This document shows, piece after piece, positions 17,794 through 27,460 of a stretch of DNA of 39,866 nt (position 1 is the stretch's first letter; each line of letters begins with the position of its first letter). A program made the translations under genes and the position numbers. The stretch spans positions 1 to 39,866 of the forward strand of contig JAEWVQ010000298.1 of NCBI GenBank assembly GCA_023459095.1, written 5' to 3'. Below the pieces are notes generated by a model, which was given only the letters and a program-made list of their open reading frames with translations, ran no database searches and was not told the DNA's origin. The stretch comes from Pseudomonadota bacterium. GTDB taxonomy: Bacteria > Pseudomonadota > Gammaproteobacteria > Burkholderiales > Rhodocyclaceae.

Positions 17794-19500
17794 ATGTCCA
17801 CTGCCACCCCTGTTTCCTTCGAAGAAAGTTTTGCCGCTCTTTTCGAGGAAAGCCTCGCCCTTCAGGAAATGCGCGCCGGTGAAGTCATCACCGCCGAAGT
17901 CGTGCGCATCGACCAGAACTTCGTCGTCGTCAACGCCGGCCTGAAGTCCGAGAGCTATGTGCCGATCGAAGAGTTCCGCAACGACCGCGGCGAACTCGAA
18001 GTGAATCTCGGCGATTTCGTGCACGTCGCCATCGATGCCCTCGAAGACGGCTTCGGCGAAACCCGCCTGTCGCGCGACAAGGCCAAGCGCATCGCCGCCT
18101 GGAACGACCTCGAGAAGGCGCTCAACGACGGCACCCTGGTGAAGGGCGTGATCTCCGGCCGCGTCAAGGGTGGCCTGACCGTCATGACCAACAGCATCCG
18201 CGCCTTCCTGCCGGGTTCGCTGGTCGACATGCGTCCGGTCAAGGACACCTCGCCGTACGAAGGCAAGGAATTCGAATTCAAGGTCATCAAGCTCGACCGC
18301 AAGCGCAACAACGTCGTCGTGTCGCGCCGCGCCGTGCTCGAGGAGTCCATGGGTGAAGAGCGCCAGAAGCTGCTCGAAAACCTGAAGGAAGGCACGGTCA
18401 TCAAGGGTATCGTCAAGAACATCACCGACTACGGTGCGTTCGTCGACCTGGGTGGCATCGATGGCCTGCTGCACATCACCGACCTGGCCTGGCGCCGTGT
18501 CCGTCACCCGAGCGAAGTGCTCAACGTGGGCGACGAAATCGAAGCCAAGGTGCTCAAGTTCGACCAGGAGAAGAACCGCGTCTCCCTGGGCCTCAAGCAG
18601 CTCGGCGAAGATCCGTGGGTCGGCATCTCGCGCCGCTACCCGCAGGGCACCCGTCTGTTCGGCAAGGTGACCAACATCACCGACTACGGCGCCTTCGTGG
18701 AAGTCGAGCAGGGCATCGAGGGTCTGGTGCACGTGTCCGAAATGGACTGGACCAACAAGAACATCCATCCGACCAAGGTCGTCCAGCTCGGCGACGAAGT
18801 CGAAGTGATGATTCTCGAGATCGACGAAGACCGTCGCCGCATCTCGCTGGGCATGAAGCAGTGCATGTCCAACCCGTGGGACGATTTCGCCATCAACCAC
18901 AAGAAGGGCGACAAGGTCCGCGGCCAGATCAAGTCGATCACCGACTTCGGCGTGTTCATCGGCCTGGATGGCGGCATCGACGGTCTGGTGCATCTGTCCG
19001 ACCTGTCGTGGAGCGAGTCCGGCGAGGATGCCGTGCGCCGCTTCAAGAAGGGCGACGAAGTCGAAGCCATCGTGCTGGCGATCGACGTCGAGCGTGAGCG
19101 CATCTCGCTGGGCATCAAGCAGATGGAAGGCGACCCGTACACCAACTTCATCGCCACCCACGAGAAGAACACCCTCGTCCGCGGCACCGTGAAGTCGGTC
19201 GATGCGCGCGGCGCGGTGATCGCCCTGGGTGACGACGTCGAAGGCTACCTGCGTGCCTCCGAAGCGGCGGCTCACCGTATCGACGACCTCACCACCGTGT
19301 TCAAGGAAGGTGACGAAGTCGAGGCGATGATCATCAACGTCGATCGCAAGACCCGCTCCATCAACCTGTCGATCCGTCAGAAGGATCAGGTCGAGCAGTC
19401 CGAAGTCATGAACAAGATGGCTTCCGAAAGCTCCGCCGCTTCCGGCACGACGAATCTGGGCGCGCTGCTGAAGGCCAAGCTGAACGAACAGAAGCAGTAA
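17794..19500 (+). CDS. rpsA: 30S ribosomal protein S1
   Basis: A 568-residue S1, the large RNA-binding 30S protein that recruits mRNAs. Six S1 (OB-fold) repeats can be followed. The clearest contain TDYGAFVDLGGIDGLLHITD, TDYGAFVEVEQGIEGLVHVSE and TDFGVFIGLDGGIDGLVHLSD, with spacer phrases such as RISLGMKQ and RISLGIKQ. The N-terminal part (FEESFAALFEESL) is the ribosome-docking region that binds S2. The ATG at 17794 gives the standard MSTATP start; longer readings of the frame use no credible initiation site. It is the penultimate gene of the supraoperon, 11 bases before ihfB, an order conserved across proteobacteria. Codon use is more biased than in neighbouring genes, as expected for a highly expressed protein. 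Confidence 0.98.
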   Translation: MSTATPVSFEESFAALFEESLALQEMRAGEVITAEVVRIDQNFVVVNAGLKSESYVPIEEFRNDRGELEVNLGDFVHVAIDALEDGFGETRLSRDKAKRIAAWNDLEKALNDGTLVKGVISGRVKGGLTVMTNSIRAFLPGSLVDMRPVKDTSPYEGKEFEFKVIKLDRKRNNVVVSRRAVLEESMGEERQKLLENLKEGTVIKGIVKNITDYGAFVDLGGIDGLLHITDLAWRRVRHPSEVLNVGDEIEAKVLKFDQEKNRVSLGLKQLGEDPWVGISRRYPQGTRLFGKVTNITDYGAFVEVEQGIEGLVHVSEMDWTNKNIHPTKVVQLGDEVEVMILEIDEDRRRISLGMKQCMSNPWDDFAINHKKGDKVRGQIKSITDFGVFIGLDGGIDGLVHLSDLSWSESGEDAVRRFKKGDEVEAIVLAIDVERERISLGIKQMEGDPYTNFIATHEKNTLVRGTVKSVDARGAVIALGDDVEGYLRASEAAAHRIDDLTTVFKEGDEVEAMIINVDRKTRSINLSIRQKDQVEQSEVMNKMASESSAASGTTNLGALLKAKLNEQKQ

Positions 19501-19511
19501 TCTGGCCGATC

Positions 19512-19796
19512 ATGACCAAATCGGAGCTGATTGCCCAGCTGGCGGTGCGTTTTCCCCAGCTGGTGGCAAAGGACGCCGATTACGCGGTCAAGATGATTCT
19601 CGATGCGATGACCGACGCCCTGGCGCGTGGCGATCGCATCGAGATCCGCGGGTTTGGTAGCTTTGCGCTGAATTACCGTCCGCCTCGCGTTGGACGCAAC
19701 CCGAAATCGGGCGAGAAGGTGCACGTGCCGGAGAAGTACGTGCCGCACTTCAAGGCCGGCAAGGAATTGCGCGAGCGGGTGGATGTCGGCGGATGA
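19512..19796 (+). CDS. ihfB: Integration host factor subunit beta
   Basis: A 94-residue DNA-bending protein of the HU/IHF family. It heterodimerises with IhfA to bend DNA sharply in recombination, replication initiation and sigma54 promoter activation. Hallmarks are MTKSELIAQLA, the conserved core GDRIEIRGFGSF, and the beta-arm RNPKSGEKVHVPEKYVPHFKAGKELRERV with the intercalating proline region. Position directly after rpsA is the conserved himD/ihfB location. A strong terminator follows at 19828. Confidence 0.97.
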   Translation: MTKSELIAQLAVRFPQLVAKDADYAVKMILDAMTDALARGDRIEIRGFGSFALNYRPPRVGRNPKSGEKVHVPEKYVPHFKAGKELRERVDVGG

Positions 19797-19827
19797 CCGC
19801 GCGGCGATCGGTTGTGCAGTAATGACG

Positions 19828-19856
19828 GAAGGCGGCTTCGGCCGCCTTCTTTTTTG
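19828..19856 (+). terminator. Intrinsic terminator of the gyrA-ihfB supraoperon
   Basis: A 9-bp perfect stem (GAAGGCGGC / GCCGCCTTC) is closed by a cUUCGg tetraloop and followed directly by a run of six T. It lies 31 bases after the ihfB stop. Confidence 0.93.
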
Positions 19857-19883
19857 CATTCCGCTCGGAGATAATGCCGACCC

Positions 19884-20186
19884 ATGCGCGCACTGATGTG
19901 GATTCTCCGCCTCCTGATCTTCTTTCTGCTGCTCGGCTTCGCGGTCAAGAACGACCACCTGGCCAGCGTTCATTTCTTTTTTGGCGGCGAATGGCAGCTG
20001 CCGCTCGTGTTCGTGATCCTGCTCAGTGTCGCCGCCGGCGCTTTGCTCGGGGTGACCGCCACTTTCGCTTCGTGGCTGCGGCAGCGGCGCGAAATCTCGC
20101 GTCTGCGGCGCCAACTCGAGCGCGCCGGGCGTGATCGCCCGCAGCCCGCGCCGGGTGCCGCCGCGCAAGCTCCCGAGAGCTTCTGA
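19884..20186 (+). CDS. lapA: Lipopolysaccharide assembly protein A domain protein (YciS)
   Basis: A 100-residue inner-membrane protein. It has two hydrophobic segments (about residues 5-22, LMWILRLLIFFLLLGFAV, and about 40-62, PLVFVILLSVAAGALLG), then a basic coiled-coil stretch (RQRREISRLRRQLERAGR) and a disordered Pro/Ala tail. This is the LapA/DUF1049 architecture. In E. coli LapA works with LapB at the membrane to control FtsH-mediated turnover of LpxC and so LPS synthesis. The stop is 5 bases before lapB, so the two form a pair. The ribosome site is poor (GGAG 13 bases before the ATG). A GATAAT at 19870-19875 could be a -10 box but lacks a good -35. Confidence 0.85.
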   Translation: MRALMWILRLLIFFLLLGFAVKNDHLASVHFFFGGEWQLPLVFVILLSVAAGALLGVTATFASWLRQRREISRLRRQLERAGRDRPQPAPGAAAQAPESF

Positions 20187-20191
20187 CCTCC

Positions 20192-21367
20192 ATGGAAATA
20201 CAGTTCTGGTGGCTGCTGGCGCTGCCCCTGTTCTTTGCACTCGGCTGGCTGGCCGCGCGCATCGACATCCGCCAGGTGGTGCAGGAGTCGCGCGCGCTGC
20301 CGCGCTCCTATCTGAGCGGCCTCAACTTCCTCCTCAATGAGCAGCAGGACAAGGCGATCGACGCTTTCGTCGAGGCGGTCCGCATCGATCCGCAGACCGT
20401 CGAGCTGCATTTTGCCCTCGGCAGTCTGTTCCGCCGGCGCGGTGAGACCGATCGCGCGATCCGCGTGCATCAACTGCTGGTCGATCGTGACGACCTCAGT
20501 GCCGAGCAGCGCCTGCAGGCGCTCGGCGAGCTCGGCCAGGATTTTCTCAAGGCTGGCCTGCTCGATCGCGCCGAAGCGGTGTTTACCCGCATGCGCGGCA
20601 GCGGCGCCGACGACGTGGCGCTGCGCTACCTGCTGGAGATCTATCAGCAGGAAAAGGAGTGGGCGAAGGCGATCGAGATCGCGCGCGCCCTGCCCAACCA
20701 CGAAAGTTCGCTGTGGCAGCGCGACGTCGCCAATTTCTACTGCGAGCTCGCTACTGCGGCGCTCGCCGACTCCCGTTTCGACGAGGCCCGAGTGCACGTC
20801 GGTGAGGCGCTGGCGATCAACCGCCGCTGCGTGCGGGCCAGCCTGATCCTGGGCGATCTGGCGGCGGCCGAAGGTCGTGACGAGGACGCCCTGGAGGCGT
20901 GGAAGCGCATCGAGAGCCAGGACCCGGTGTATCTCGCGCTCGCCGCCGAGCGCATCATGGATGCCTACGGGCGGCTCGGACGCACCGAGCAAGGCCATCA
21001 GCTGCTGCGCTCGTGGCTGGAGCGCCACCCCTCGCTCGATCTGCTCGACGAGCTGTTCCACTGGGAGCTCGAGCGCCTGGGGCCGCGTTCGGCCTACGAG
21101 CTGGTGCGCGAGGAGCTGCGCCGCAACCCGACCCTGCTCGGCCTCGACAAGCTGCTCGAAGCCGCCTTGCTCACCGCGTCTGCCGAGCAGCGCGGCGATA
21201 TCGAGCTGATCAAGCAGCTGATCCATGGCCACACCCGCAAGGTCGCGCGCTATCGCTGCAATGCCTGCGGTTTCAAGGCACGCCAGTTCCATTGGCATTG
21301 CCCGGCCTGTGGCGGCTGGGAAACCTATCCGCCGCGGCGCACCGAAGAGTTCGACATCACGCCCTGA
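20192..21367 (+). CDS. lapB: Lipopolysaccharide assembly protein B (YciM), TPR and rubredoxin-like
   Basis: A 391-residue protein. The N-terminal membrane anchor WWLLALPLFFALGWLAARID is followed by a cytoplasmic array of tetratricopeptide repeats (for example AIDAFVEAVRIDPQTVELHFAL). The C-terminal rubredoxin-like zinc domain has Cys356/Cys359 and Cys370/Cys373 (CNACG and CPACGGW). In E. coli LapB is an adaptor that brings LpxC to the FtsH protease, balancing LPS with phospholipid. Length (389 in E. coli) and domain order match exactly. It sits between lapA and a UDP-glucose dehydrogenase, a common betaproteobacterial order tying it to envelope polysaccharide functions. Confidence 0.94.
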   Translation: MEIQFWWLLALPLFFALGWLAARIDIRQVVQESRALPRSYLSGLNFLLNEQQDKAIDAFVEAVRIDPQTVELHFALGSLFRRRGETDRAIRVHQLLVDRDDLSAEQRLQALGELGQDFLKAGLLDRAEAVFTRMRGSGADDVALRYLLEIYQQEKEWAKAIEIARALPNHESSLWQRDVANFYCELATAALADSRFDEARVHVGEALAINRRCVRASLILGDLAAAEGRDEDALEAWKRIESQDPVYLALAAERIMDAYGRLGRTEQGHQLLRSWLERHPSLDLLDELFHWELERLGPRSAYELVREELRRNPTLLGLDKLLEAALLTASAEQRGDIELIKQLIHGHTRKVARYRCNACGFKARQFHWHCPACGGWETYPPRRTEEFDITP

Positions 21368-21415
21368 ATGCGGCGCCGCGCCAGCGACCGCCGGCCCTGA
21401 ACGAAAGGAAGTCCG

Positions 21416-22738
21416 ATGAAAGTTACCGTTGTAGGGACCGGTTATGTCGGTCTGGTGAGCGGCGCCTGTCTGGCCGATGTCGGCAACGACGTACTGTGCC
21501 TGGACGTCGATCCCGCCAAGATCCGTATCCTCGAGGAGGGCGGCATCCCGATCCACGAGCCCGGCCTGCTTGAGGTCGTGCGCCGCAACGTCGAGGCGGG
21601 CCGCCTGCGCTTCACCACCGACGTCGAGGCCGCCGCACGCTTCGGCACGATCCAGTTCATCGCCGTGGGTACGCCGCCCGACGAGGACGGCTCGGCCGAC
21701 CTGCAGTACGTGCTCGCCGCGGCACGCAACATCGGACGCCACATGGACGGCTACCGCGTGGTCGTCGACAAATCGACGGTGCCGGTGGGCACCGGCGACA
21801 AGGTACGGGCGGCGATCGCCGAGGAACTCGCGCGGCGTGAGTCGACGCTGCCGTTTTCGGTGGTGTCGAACCCCGAGTTCCTGAAGGAAGGCGCGGCGGT
21901 GGACGATTTCATGCGGCCGGACCGCATCATCGTCGGCGCCGACGACGAGCGCGCGATCGAACTCATGCGCCAGCTCTACGGTCCGTTCCAGCGCAACCAC
22001 GAGAAGCTGCTGGTGACGGACGTGAGGAGCGCGGAGCTCACCAAGTACGCCGCCAACGCAATGCTGGCGACACGCATCAGCTTCATGAACGAACTCGCCA
22101 ACCTGGCCGAAACCCTAGGCGCCGACATTGAGCTGGTGCGTCAGGGCATCGGTTCGGATCCGCGCATCGGCTGGCATTTCCTCTACGCCGGTTGCGGCTA
22201 CGGCGGTTCGTGCTTCCCGAAGGACGTCAAGGCGCTGGTTCGCACCGGCCGCGAGCACGGTCACGACCTGCTGCTGCTCAACGCAGTCGAAGCCGCCAAC
22301 GATGCGCAGAAGCTGCGCCTGGTCGACAAGATCGTCGCGCGCTTCGGCGAGGATCTGCATGGTCGCCACTTCGCGCTGTGGGGGCTGGCCTTCAAACCCA
22401 ATACCGACGACATGCGCGAGGCGCCCAGCCGGGTGGTGCTCGCCGAGCTGTTCCGCCGCGGCGCCACCGCGACCGCCTACGATCCGGTGGCGATGGAGGA
22501 GGCGCAACGAATCTTCGGCGACGAGCCACGGCTGCGTTACGCAACGCGCCCGATGGCGGCGCTCGACGGCGCCGACGCGCTCGTCATCGTCACCGAGTGG
22601 AAGGAGTTCCGCAGCCCCGATTTCGAGGCCATCGGCGGCGTGCTGCGCCAGCCGGTGATCTTCGACGGGCGCAACATGTACGATCCGGGGGTGATACGTC
22701 GCGCCGGCATCGAGTATCACGGGATCGGCCGCCGCTGA
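21416..22738 (+). CDS. ugd: UDP-glucose 6-dehydrogenase
   Basis: A 440-residue NAD-dependent enzyme that oxidises UDP-glucose twice to UDP-glucuronate, a precursor for exopolysaccharide, capsule and modified lipid A. The N-terminal Rossmann motif is VVGTGYVGLVSGACLADVGN. The phrase VVDKSTVPVGTGDKVR and the catalytic-cysteine motif GCGYGGSCFPKDVKAL are both present, followed by the C-terminal UDP-binding domain with LWGLAFKPNTDDMREAPS. A good GAAAGGAAG ribosome site precedes the ATG. It follows lapB by 48 bases with no terminator between, so it is probably cotranscribed. A hairpin spans the stop codon. Confidence 0.95.
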   Translation: MKVTVVGTGYVGLVSGACLADVGNDVLCLDVDPAKIRILEEGGIPIHEPGLLEVVRRNVEAGRLRFTTDVEAAARFGTIQFIAVGTPPDEDGSADLQYVLAAARNIGRHMDGYRVVVDKSTVPVGTGDKVRAAIAEELARRESTLPFSVVSNPEFLKEGAAVDDFMRPDRIIVGADDERAIELMRQLYGPFQRNHEKLLVTDVRSAELTKYAANAMLATRISFMNELANLAETLGADIELVRQGIGSDPRIGWHFLYAGCGYGGSCFPKDVKALVRTGREHGHDLLLLNAVEAANDAQKLRLVDKIVARFGEDLHGRHFALWGLAFKPNTDDMREAPSRVVLAELFRRGATATAYDPVAMEEAQRIFGDEPRLRYATRPMAALDGADALVIVTEWKEFRSPDFEAIGGVLRQPVIFDGRNMYDPGVIRRAGIEYHGIGRR

Positions 22739-22746
22739 GCGGCGGC
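22728..22746 (+). terminator. GC-rich hairpin at the ugd stop, possible weak terminator
   Basis: GCCGCCGC and GCGGCGGC form a perfect 8-bp inverted repeat around the TGA stop codon. No T-run follows, so intrinsic termination is doubtful. It may stabilise the mRNA end or assist Rho-dependent termination. The 110 bases between ugd and cysM hold nothing else I can name. Confidence 0.3.
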
Positions 22747-22848
22747 TGGCGGTGCGGGAGTGTGCGCGTGCAAGCTCCCGGGTGTCGCGGCTTTTCCGGA
22801 GTGCCGCGGGGCAATTTTCCAGAATCCGGGCCGTTGGATGAGTCACAC

Positions 22849-23722
<874 letters not shown>

Positions 23723-23739
<17 letters not shown>

Positions 23740-25753
23740 GCTCCGGCCCTTGCGCCGTGCCAGCCTGTGGCTGGGCGCGGCGCTGTTCGTGCTGCCGGCG
23801 CTGGCCTTCGCGCTGGGCGCTCTGTCCCTCACCGTTTCCGCAATCGAGCACCCGGCCTTCGCGCTGAGCGGCCTGCGCCTCACGGTCGGGGCCGATGGCG
23901 CGGTGCTCGATGTCGATCGCGTGCGCCTCGGCGACCACCACTGGCGCGCGCTGCGCTTGCGTTGCGCGCACGCCGAGCTCGGCGCCGAGGTGCTGCGCTG
24001 CGCGCGTGGCCGGCTTGCGCTTGGTGGTGCCGAGCTACCGTTCACCCTCGATGTCGATATCGACCCGCAGCGCGCGTCCGGTCGCATTGCGCTGCTCGGG
24101 CGCGATGGCGCGCGTGCGGTCGCGACCTTCGATGGTCGGCGGGTGCAGGCCAGATTCGCCGCGATCGATCTTGCCGCGCTCGCGCCGTGGCTACCCGAGG
24201 GGCCGCCGTGGCAGTTGCAGGGGCGTTTCGACGGCGAGCTCGACTGGGTGGCGGCGCCTGCCGGGCGTGTGCGCGTCGTCGGCACGCTGGCCGAGGCGGG
24301 CTTTGCCAGCGCTGATGGCCTGCGCGCCGGTGAGCACCTGGGGGCACGGATCGCGCTCGATGCGCGCGCCCGGGCGGGCGGCTGGGCGTGGTCGGCGATG
24401 CTCGACTGGCACGCGGGGGCGGCCTACTGGCATCCGTTCTATGTCGAGGCCGGCGCGCAGGTGCACGCTGCGGGTCGCTACGCCGGCGACCTCCTCGAGG
24501 TCGAGGCGGCGACCGTGACGATGGCCGGCGTGGAGCAGTTTGCCGCGACGCTGGTGCTCGATGTCACGCGCGGTGAAGTGCGCGACGCCGGGGTGGCGCT
24601 CGCCAACGCCGACCTCGCGTTAATCGGGCCGCGCTGGCTGGCCCCGCTGCTCGCGCCTGCCGCTGGCGAGCGCCTGGTTTTTGCCGGGCGGGTCAGCGCG
24701 GGCCTGCAACTCGTCGATGGCGAGCTTGTCGCGCTCGATGCGGTGTTCGATGAGGCCGGCTTCAGCCTCGCCGGCGCCGCGGGCGGCAGTGGGATTGCCT
24801 TCGGTCCGGTGAGCGGGGCGGTGCCGTGGCGGCGCGAGGCGGTGACGCGCGCCGAACTCGACATCGGCGGCGGACGCTGGGAGCAACTCGCCCTCGGCGC
24901 CTTTCGGCTCGGCGCCCGGCTCGCGGGCGACGAAATCGTACTCGACCGCAGCACGATTCCATTGCTCGATGGCGCGATGGTGGTCGATGGCCTGCAATTG
25001 GTGCGCACTGCCGATGGTTGGGAGGGGCGGGGCTCGATGGTGATCGAGCCGGTGTCGATGGGGCGTCTCACCGCCGCGCTCGATCTGCCGGCAATGGGCG
25101 GCGTGCTCGCCGCCTCGCTCCCAGGGCTGCGCATCCGTCCGGGCGAAATCGTGCTCGACGGCGCCCTCGTAGTCTCGGTGTTCGACGGCTACGTGCAGGC
25201 CACGCATCTGCGCGTGGTCGAACCCTTCGGCGTCGCCTCGGTGCTGTCCGCCGACATCGAGGCGCGTCATCTCGATCTGGCGCAACTCACCGAAACCTTC
25301 AGCTTCGGCAGCATCACCGGCTTTGTCGATGCCGACATCAGCGACCTCGAACTGCGGCGCTGGCGCCCGGTGAAATTCGACGCGCGCGTCGCCAGCAGCG
25401 CGGGGCGCTACCCGCGCCGGATCAGCCAGCGCGCGGTGCAGAACATCGGCGCGCTCGGCGGTGCCGGGGCGATGGCCGCGGTCCAGCGCAGCTTGTTGTC
25501 GGTGTTCGATACCTTCGGCTACCGCGAACTGGGCCTGCGTTGCGTGCTCGAGCGCGGGGTGTGCACGCTGGCGGGTGTCGGCGGGGCGGGCGCGGATGCG
25601 GCCGGGCCGGGGGGCGCCGGGTTTGCCATCGTGCGCGGGGGCGGCATCCCGGCGCTCGATGTCATCGGCTACAATCGGCGCGTCGACTGGGCTGAGCTGG
25701 TCGGGCGCCTGCAGCGCGTGATCGACGACAACGTCACGCCGGTTACCCGCTAG
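23723..25753 (+). CDS. ydbH: YdbH-like AsmA-family intermembrane lipid transport protein
   Basis: A 676-residue protein. One N-terminal membrane segment (about residues 13-35, LWLGAALFVLPALAFALGAL) is followed by a long periplasmic part rich in beta-strand pattern. The C-terminal region contains FSFGSITGFVDADISDLELR and a segment resembling the YdbH (dicarboxylate transport) domain. The next two genes encode YnbE-like and YdbL-like proteins, the same set and order as E. coli ydbH-ynbE-ydbL; this context is the main support. In E. coli YdbH is an AsmA-like bridge for phospholipid traffic to the outer membrane, working with the lipoprotein YnbE. It is shorter than the E. coli protein (about 880 residues). 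The start is GTG at 23723, overlapping cysM by 17 bases; the next internal Met is over 200 residues in. Confidence 0.75.
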
Positions 25754-25801
25754 CAGGGCAGTCCGGTCCGGCGGCGGCCCGCTCATCACGGAGAAGAGGC
25801 C

Positions 25802-26014
25802 ATGACGTCCTGCTTGCGTGCCGTGTCGGTGCTGGCCTTGCTGCTGGCGACCGCCGCGTGCGTCACGATCAACATCTATTTTCCTGCGGCCGCCGCCGAG
25901 AAGGCGGCCGACCGCATCATCGACGAGGTCTGGCAGTTGCGCGAGGGCGCCGGCGGCGCGACTGCGTCGCCCGCCGCCGAGCCCGCGCCGGGGCCGCAAG
26001 GAGTCAAGCCATGA
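25802..26014 (+). CDS. ynbE: YnbE-like outer-membrane lipoprotein
   Basis: A 70-residue lipoprotein. The signal sequence ends at a lipobox-like ATAAC (Cys20). Next comes VTINIYFPAAAAEKAADRIIDEVW, read here in two parts: a VTINIYFP strand, which in E. coli YnbE pairs with YdbH at the outer membrane, and a helix AAAEKAADRIIDEVW. A Pro/Ala-rich tail completes it. GGAGAAGAGG before the ATG is a strong ribosome site. The stop overlaps the ydbL start (ATGA). Small size and position are characteristic; function is taken from the E. coli family. Confidence 0.8.
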   Translation: MTSCLRAVSVLALLLATAACVTINIYFPAAAAEKAADRIIDEVWQLREGAGGATASPAAEPAPGPQGVKP

Positions 26015-26433
26015 GCATTTTCAGCCGCCGCGCCGCGGCGCTGGCCTGCGCCCTGATGCTGAGCGGCGCGGTCTGGGCCCAGCAGGGCAATTTCGACATC
26101 GACACGCCGGCGATCGCGGCCTTGAAGCGGACCATGCAGCAGCGTCATGCCCAGCTCGCGCCCCTTTATGCGTCGGGCGCAGTCGGGCTCGCCGGCGACG
26201 GCGGCGTGGCCTTGCGCGACATCTCGGGGGTCCCGCTGCCGCAGCGCGCCCAGGTGAATGCGCTGATCGCGGCCGAGAACGCCGATCGGGGCGCACTCTA
26301 TCGCGAGATCGCGCGCGCCAACGGCCATCCCGAATGGGAGGCCGAGGTGCGCAGCACCTTCGCCCAGCGGTGGGCGGGACGCGCGCAGGCGGGTTGGTGG
26401 GTGCAGCAGGGCGGCGTGTGGGTGAAGAAGTGA
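26011..26433 (+). CDS. ydbL: YdbL family periplasmic protein (DUF1318)
   Basis: A 140-residue secreted protein. The signal peptide contains AAALACALMLSGAVWAQ. A DUF1318 domain follows with VNALIAAENADRGALYREIA and ends in RAQAGWWVQQGGVWVKK, closely matching the C-terminal pattern of E. coli YdbL. In E. coli YdbL modulates assembly of the YdbH-YnbE bridge. Translation is coupled to ynbE by the ATGA overlap, and its stop overlaps the exonuclease start (TGATG). This completes a YdbH-YnbE-YdbL operon. Confidence 0.87.
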   Translation: MSIFSRRAAALACALMLSGAVWAQQGNFDIDTPAIAALKRTMQQRHAQLAPLYASGAVGLAGDGGVALRDISGVPLPQRAQVNALIAAENADRGALYREIARANGHPEWEAEVRSTFAQRWAGRAQAGWWVQQGGVWVKK

Positions 26434-27221
26434 TGCCGGTTCTCGTCTTCGACATCGAAACCATTCCGGACATCGCCGGCATCCGCAGTCTCAACGACCT
26501 GCCGGATACGCTCGACGACTACGAGGTCGGCGAATTCGCCTTCCAGCAGCGGCGGGCGAGCAACGGTACCGATTTCCTGCCCCACCACCTGCAGCGCGTC
26601 GTCACCATCTCGTGCGCGCTGCGCGATGCGAATCAGTTCCGTGTGTTCTCGCTGTCGGAGCCCGATGTCGACGAAGGCGGCATCATCCAGCGTTTCTTCG
26701 ACGGCATCGAGCGCTACACGCCGCAGATCGTGTCCTGGAACGGCGGCGGCTTCGATCTGCCGGTGCTGCACTATCGCGGGCTGATCCATGGCGTGTCGGC
26801 GCCGCGCTACTGGGATCTGGGTGACGGCGACTACAACGACTCGCGCGATTTCAAGTGGAACAATTACCTCAGTCGTTACCACACCCGCCATCTCGACCTC
26901 ATGGATCTGCTTGCGCTGTATCAGCCGCGTGCCAACGCGCCGCTCGACGAACTGGCCAAGCTGATGGGCTATCCCGGCAAGTTCGGCATGGACGGTTCGC
27001 TGGTCTGGCAGGCATGGCGGGAAGGGCGCATCGCCGAGATCCGTGATTACTGCGAGACCGATGTGGTGAATACCTATCTTGTCTATCTCGGCTTCCAGCG
27101 CATGCGCGGGCACCTTGACGCGGAGTCCTGGGCGCAGGAGGTCGAGATCGTGCGCGAGACCCTGGGGCGGATCGACGCGCCCCACTGGAAAGACTTTCTC
27201 GCCGCGTGGCCGGCGCGCTGA
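26433..27221 (+). CDS. Predicted 3'-5' exonuclease, PolB-like DEDDy family
   Basis: A 262-residue stand-alone proofreading-type nuclease. Exo I is VLVFDIETIPD with Asp7 and Glu9, Exo II is IVSWNGGGFDLPVL, and Exo III is the tyrosine type, DYCETDVVNTYL. These match the DNA polymerase B exonuclease-like domain found as a separate protein in many proteobacteria. The ATG shares a base with the ydbL stop, so it is the last gene of the cysM-ydbH-ynbE-ydbL series, although no functional link to lipid transport is known. The biological substrate is not known. After it comes an AT-rich promoter region for the tRNA operon. Confidence 0.88.
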   Translation: MPVLVFDIETIPDIAGIRSLNDLPDTLDDYEVGEFAFQQRRASNGTDFLPHHLQRVVTISCALRDANQFRVFSLSEPDVDEGGIIQRFFDGIERYTPQIVSWNGGGFDLPVLHYRGLIHGVSAPRYWDLGDGDYNDSRDFKWNNYLSRYHTRHLDLMDLLALYQPRANAPLDELAKLMGYPGKFGMDGSLVWQAWREGRIAEIRDYCETDVVNTYLVYLGFQRMRGHLDAESWAQEVEIVRETLGRIDAPHWKDFLAAWPAR

Positions 27222-27242
27222 GCGTTGTTGAGGAATCGGCGA

Positions 27243-27288
27243 GAAATTTTCAAAAAAGCTTTGACAAGTCGGAAGACCTGTCTATAAT
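27243..27288 (+). promoter_or_regulatory. Strong sigma70 promoter for the tRNA-Val/thrS operon
   Basis: A consensus -35 TTGACA at 27261-27266 and a consensus -10 TATAAT at 27283-27288 are separated by 16 bases. An A/T-rich UP-element-like stretch (27243-27260) lies just upstream of the -35. Transcription should start near 27295, a few bases before the tRNA. This is the only clear promoter before thrS. Confidence 0.92.
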
Positions 27289-27301
27289 GCGTGACTTCAG
27301 C

Positions 27302-27378
27302 AGGCGCGTAGCTCAGTTGGTTAGAGCACCACCTTGACATGGTGGGGGTCGTTGGTTCGAGTCCAATCGCGCCTACCA
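27302..27378 (+). tRNA. tRNA-Val (anticodon GAC)
   Basis: A 77-base cloverleaf with acceptor stem AGGCGCG / CGCGCCT, D arm GCTC...GAGC, and anticodon stem CCACC / GGTGG around a TTGACAT loop (anticodon GAC). The T arm is GTTGG / CCAAT with TTCGAGT. Discriminator A and an encoded CCA follow. A strong promoter lies immediately upstream. The thrS leader ORF begins 21 bases downstream, leaving no room for a separate promoter, so the tRNA is probably processed from the 5' end of the thrS transcript. Confidence 0.96.
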
Positions 27379-27399
27379 AATTTTAGAAGCGGGTTCATC

Positions 27400-27432
27400 A
27401 TGTTCCGAACTACCACTAAGGCCGGAAACTGA
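27400..27432 (+). CDS. Candidate threonine attenuator leader peptide upstream of thrS
   Basis: A ten-codon ORF, MFRTTTKAGN followed by TGA, has three consecutive threonine codons (ACT ACC ACT, 27409-27417). A weak purine site (GAAGCGGG, 27386-27393) ends 6 bases before the ATG. It ends 28 bases before a U-tract terminator that precedes the threonyl-tRNA synthetase gene. This is the arrangement of classical ribosome-mediated attenuation: ribosomes stalled on Thr codons when charged tRNA-Thr is scarce would favour readthrough into thrS. E. coli controls thrS differently, by a translational operator. Translation of the peptide is inferred, not shown. Confidence 0.65.
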   Translation: MFRTTTKAGN

Positions 27433-27460
27433 AGAAGTCGGATCCGCTTGTCTGCTAGAG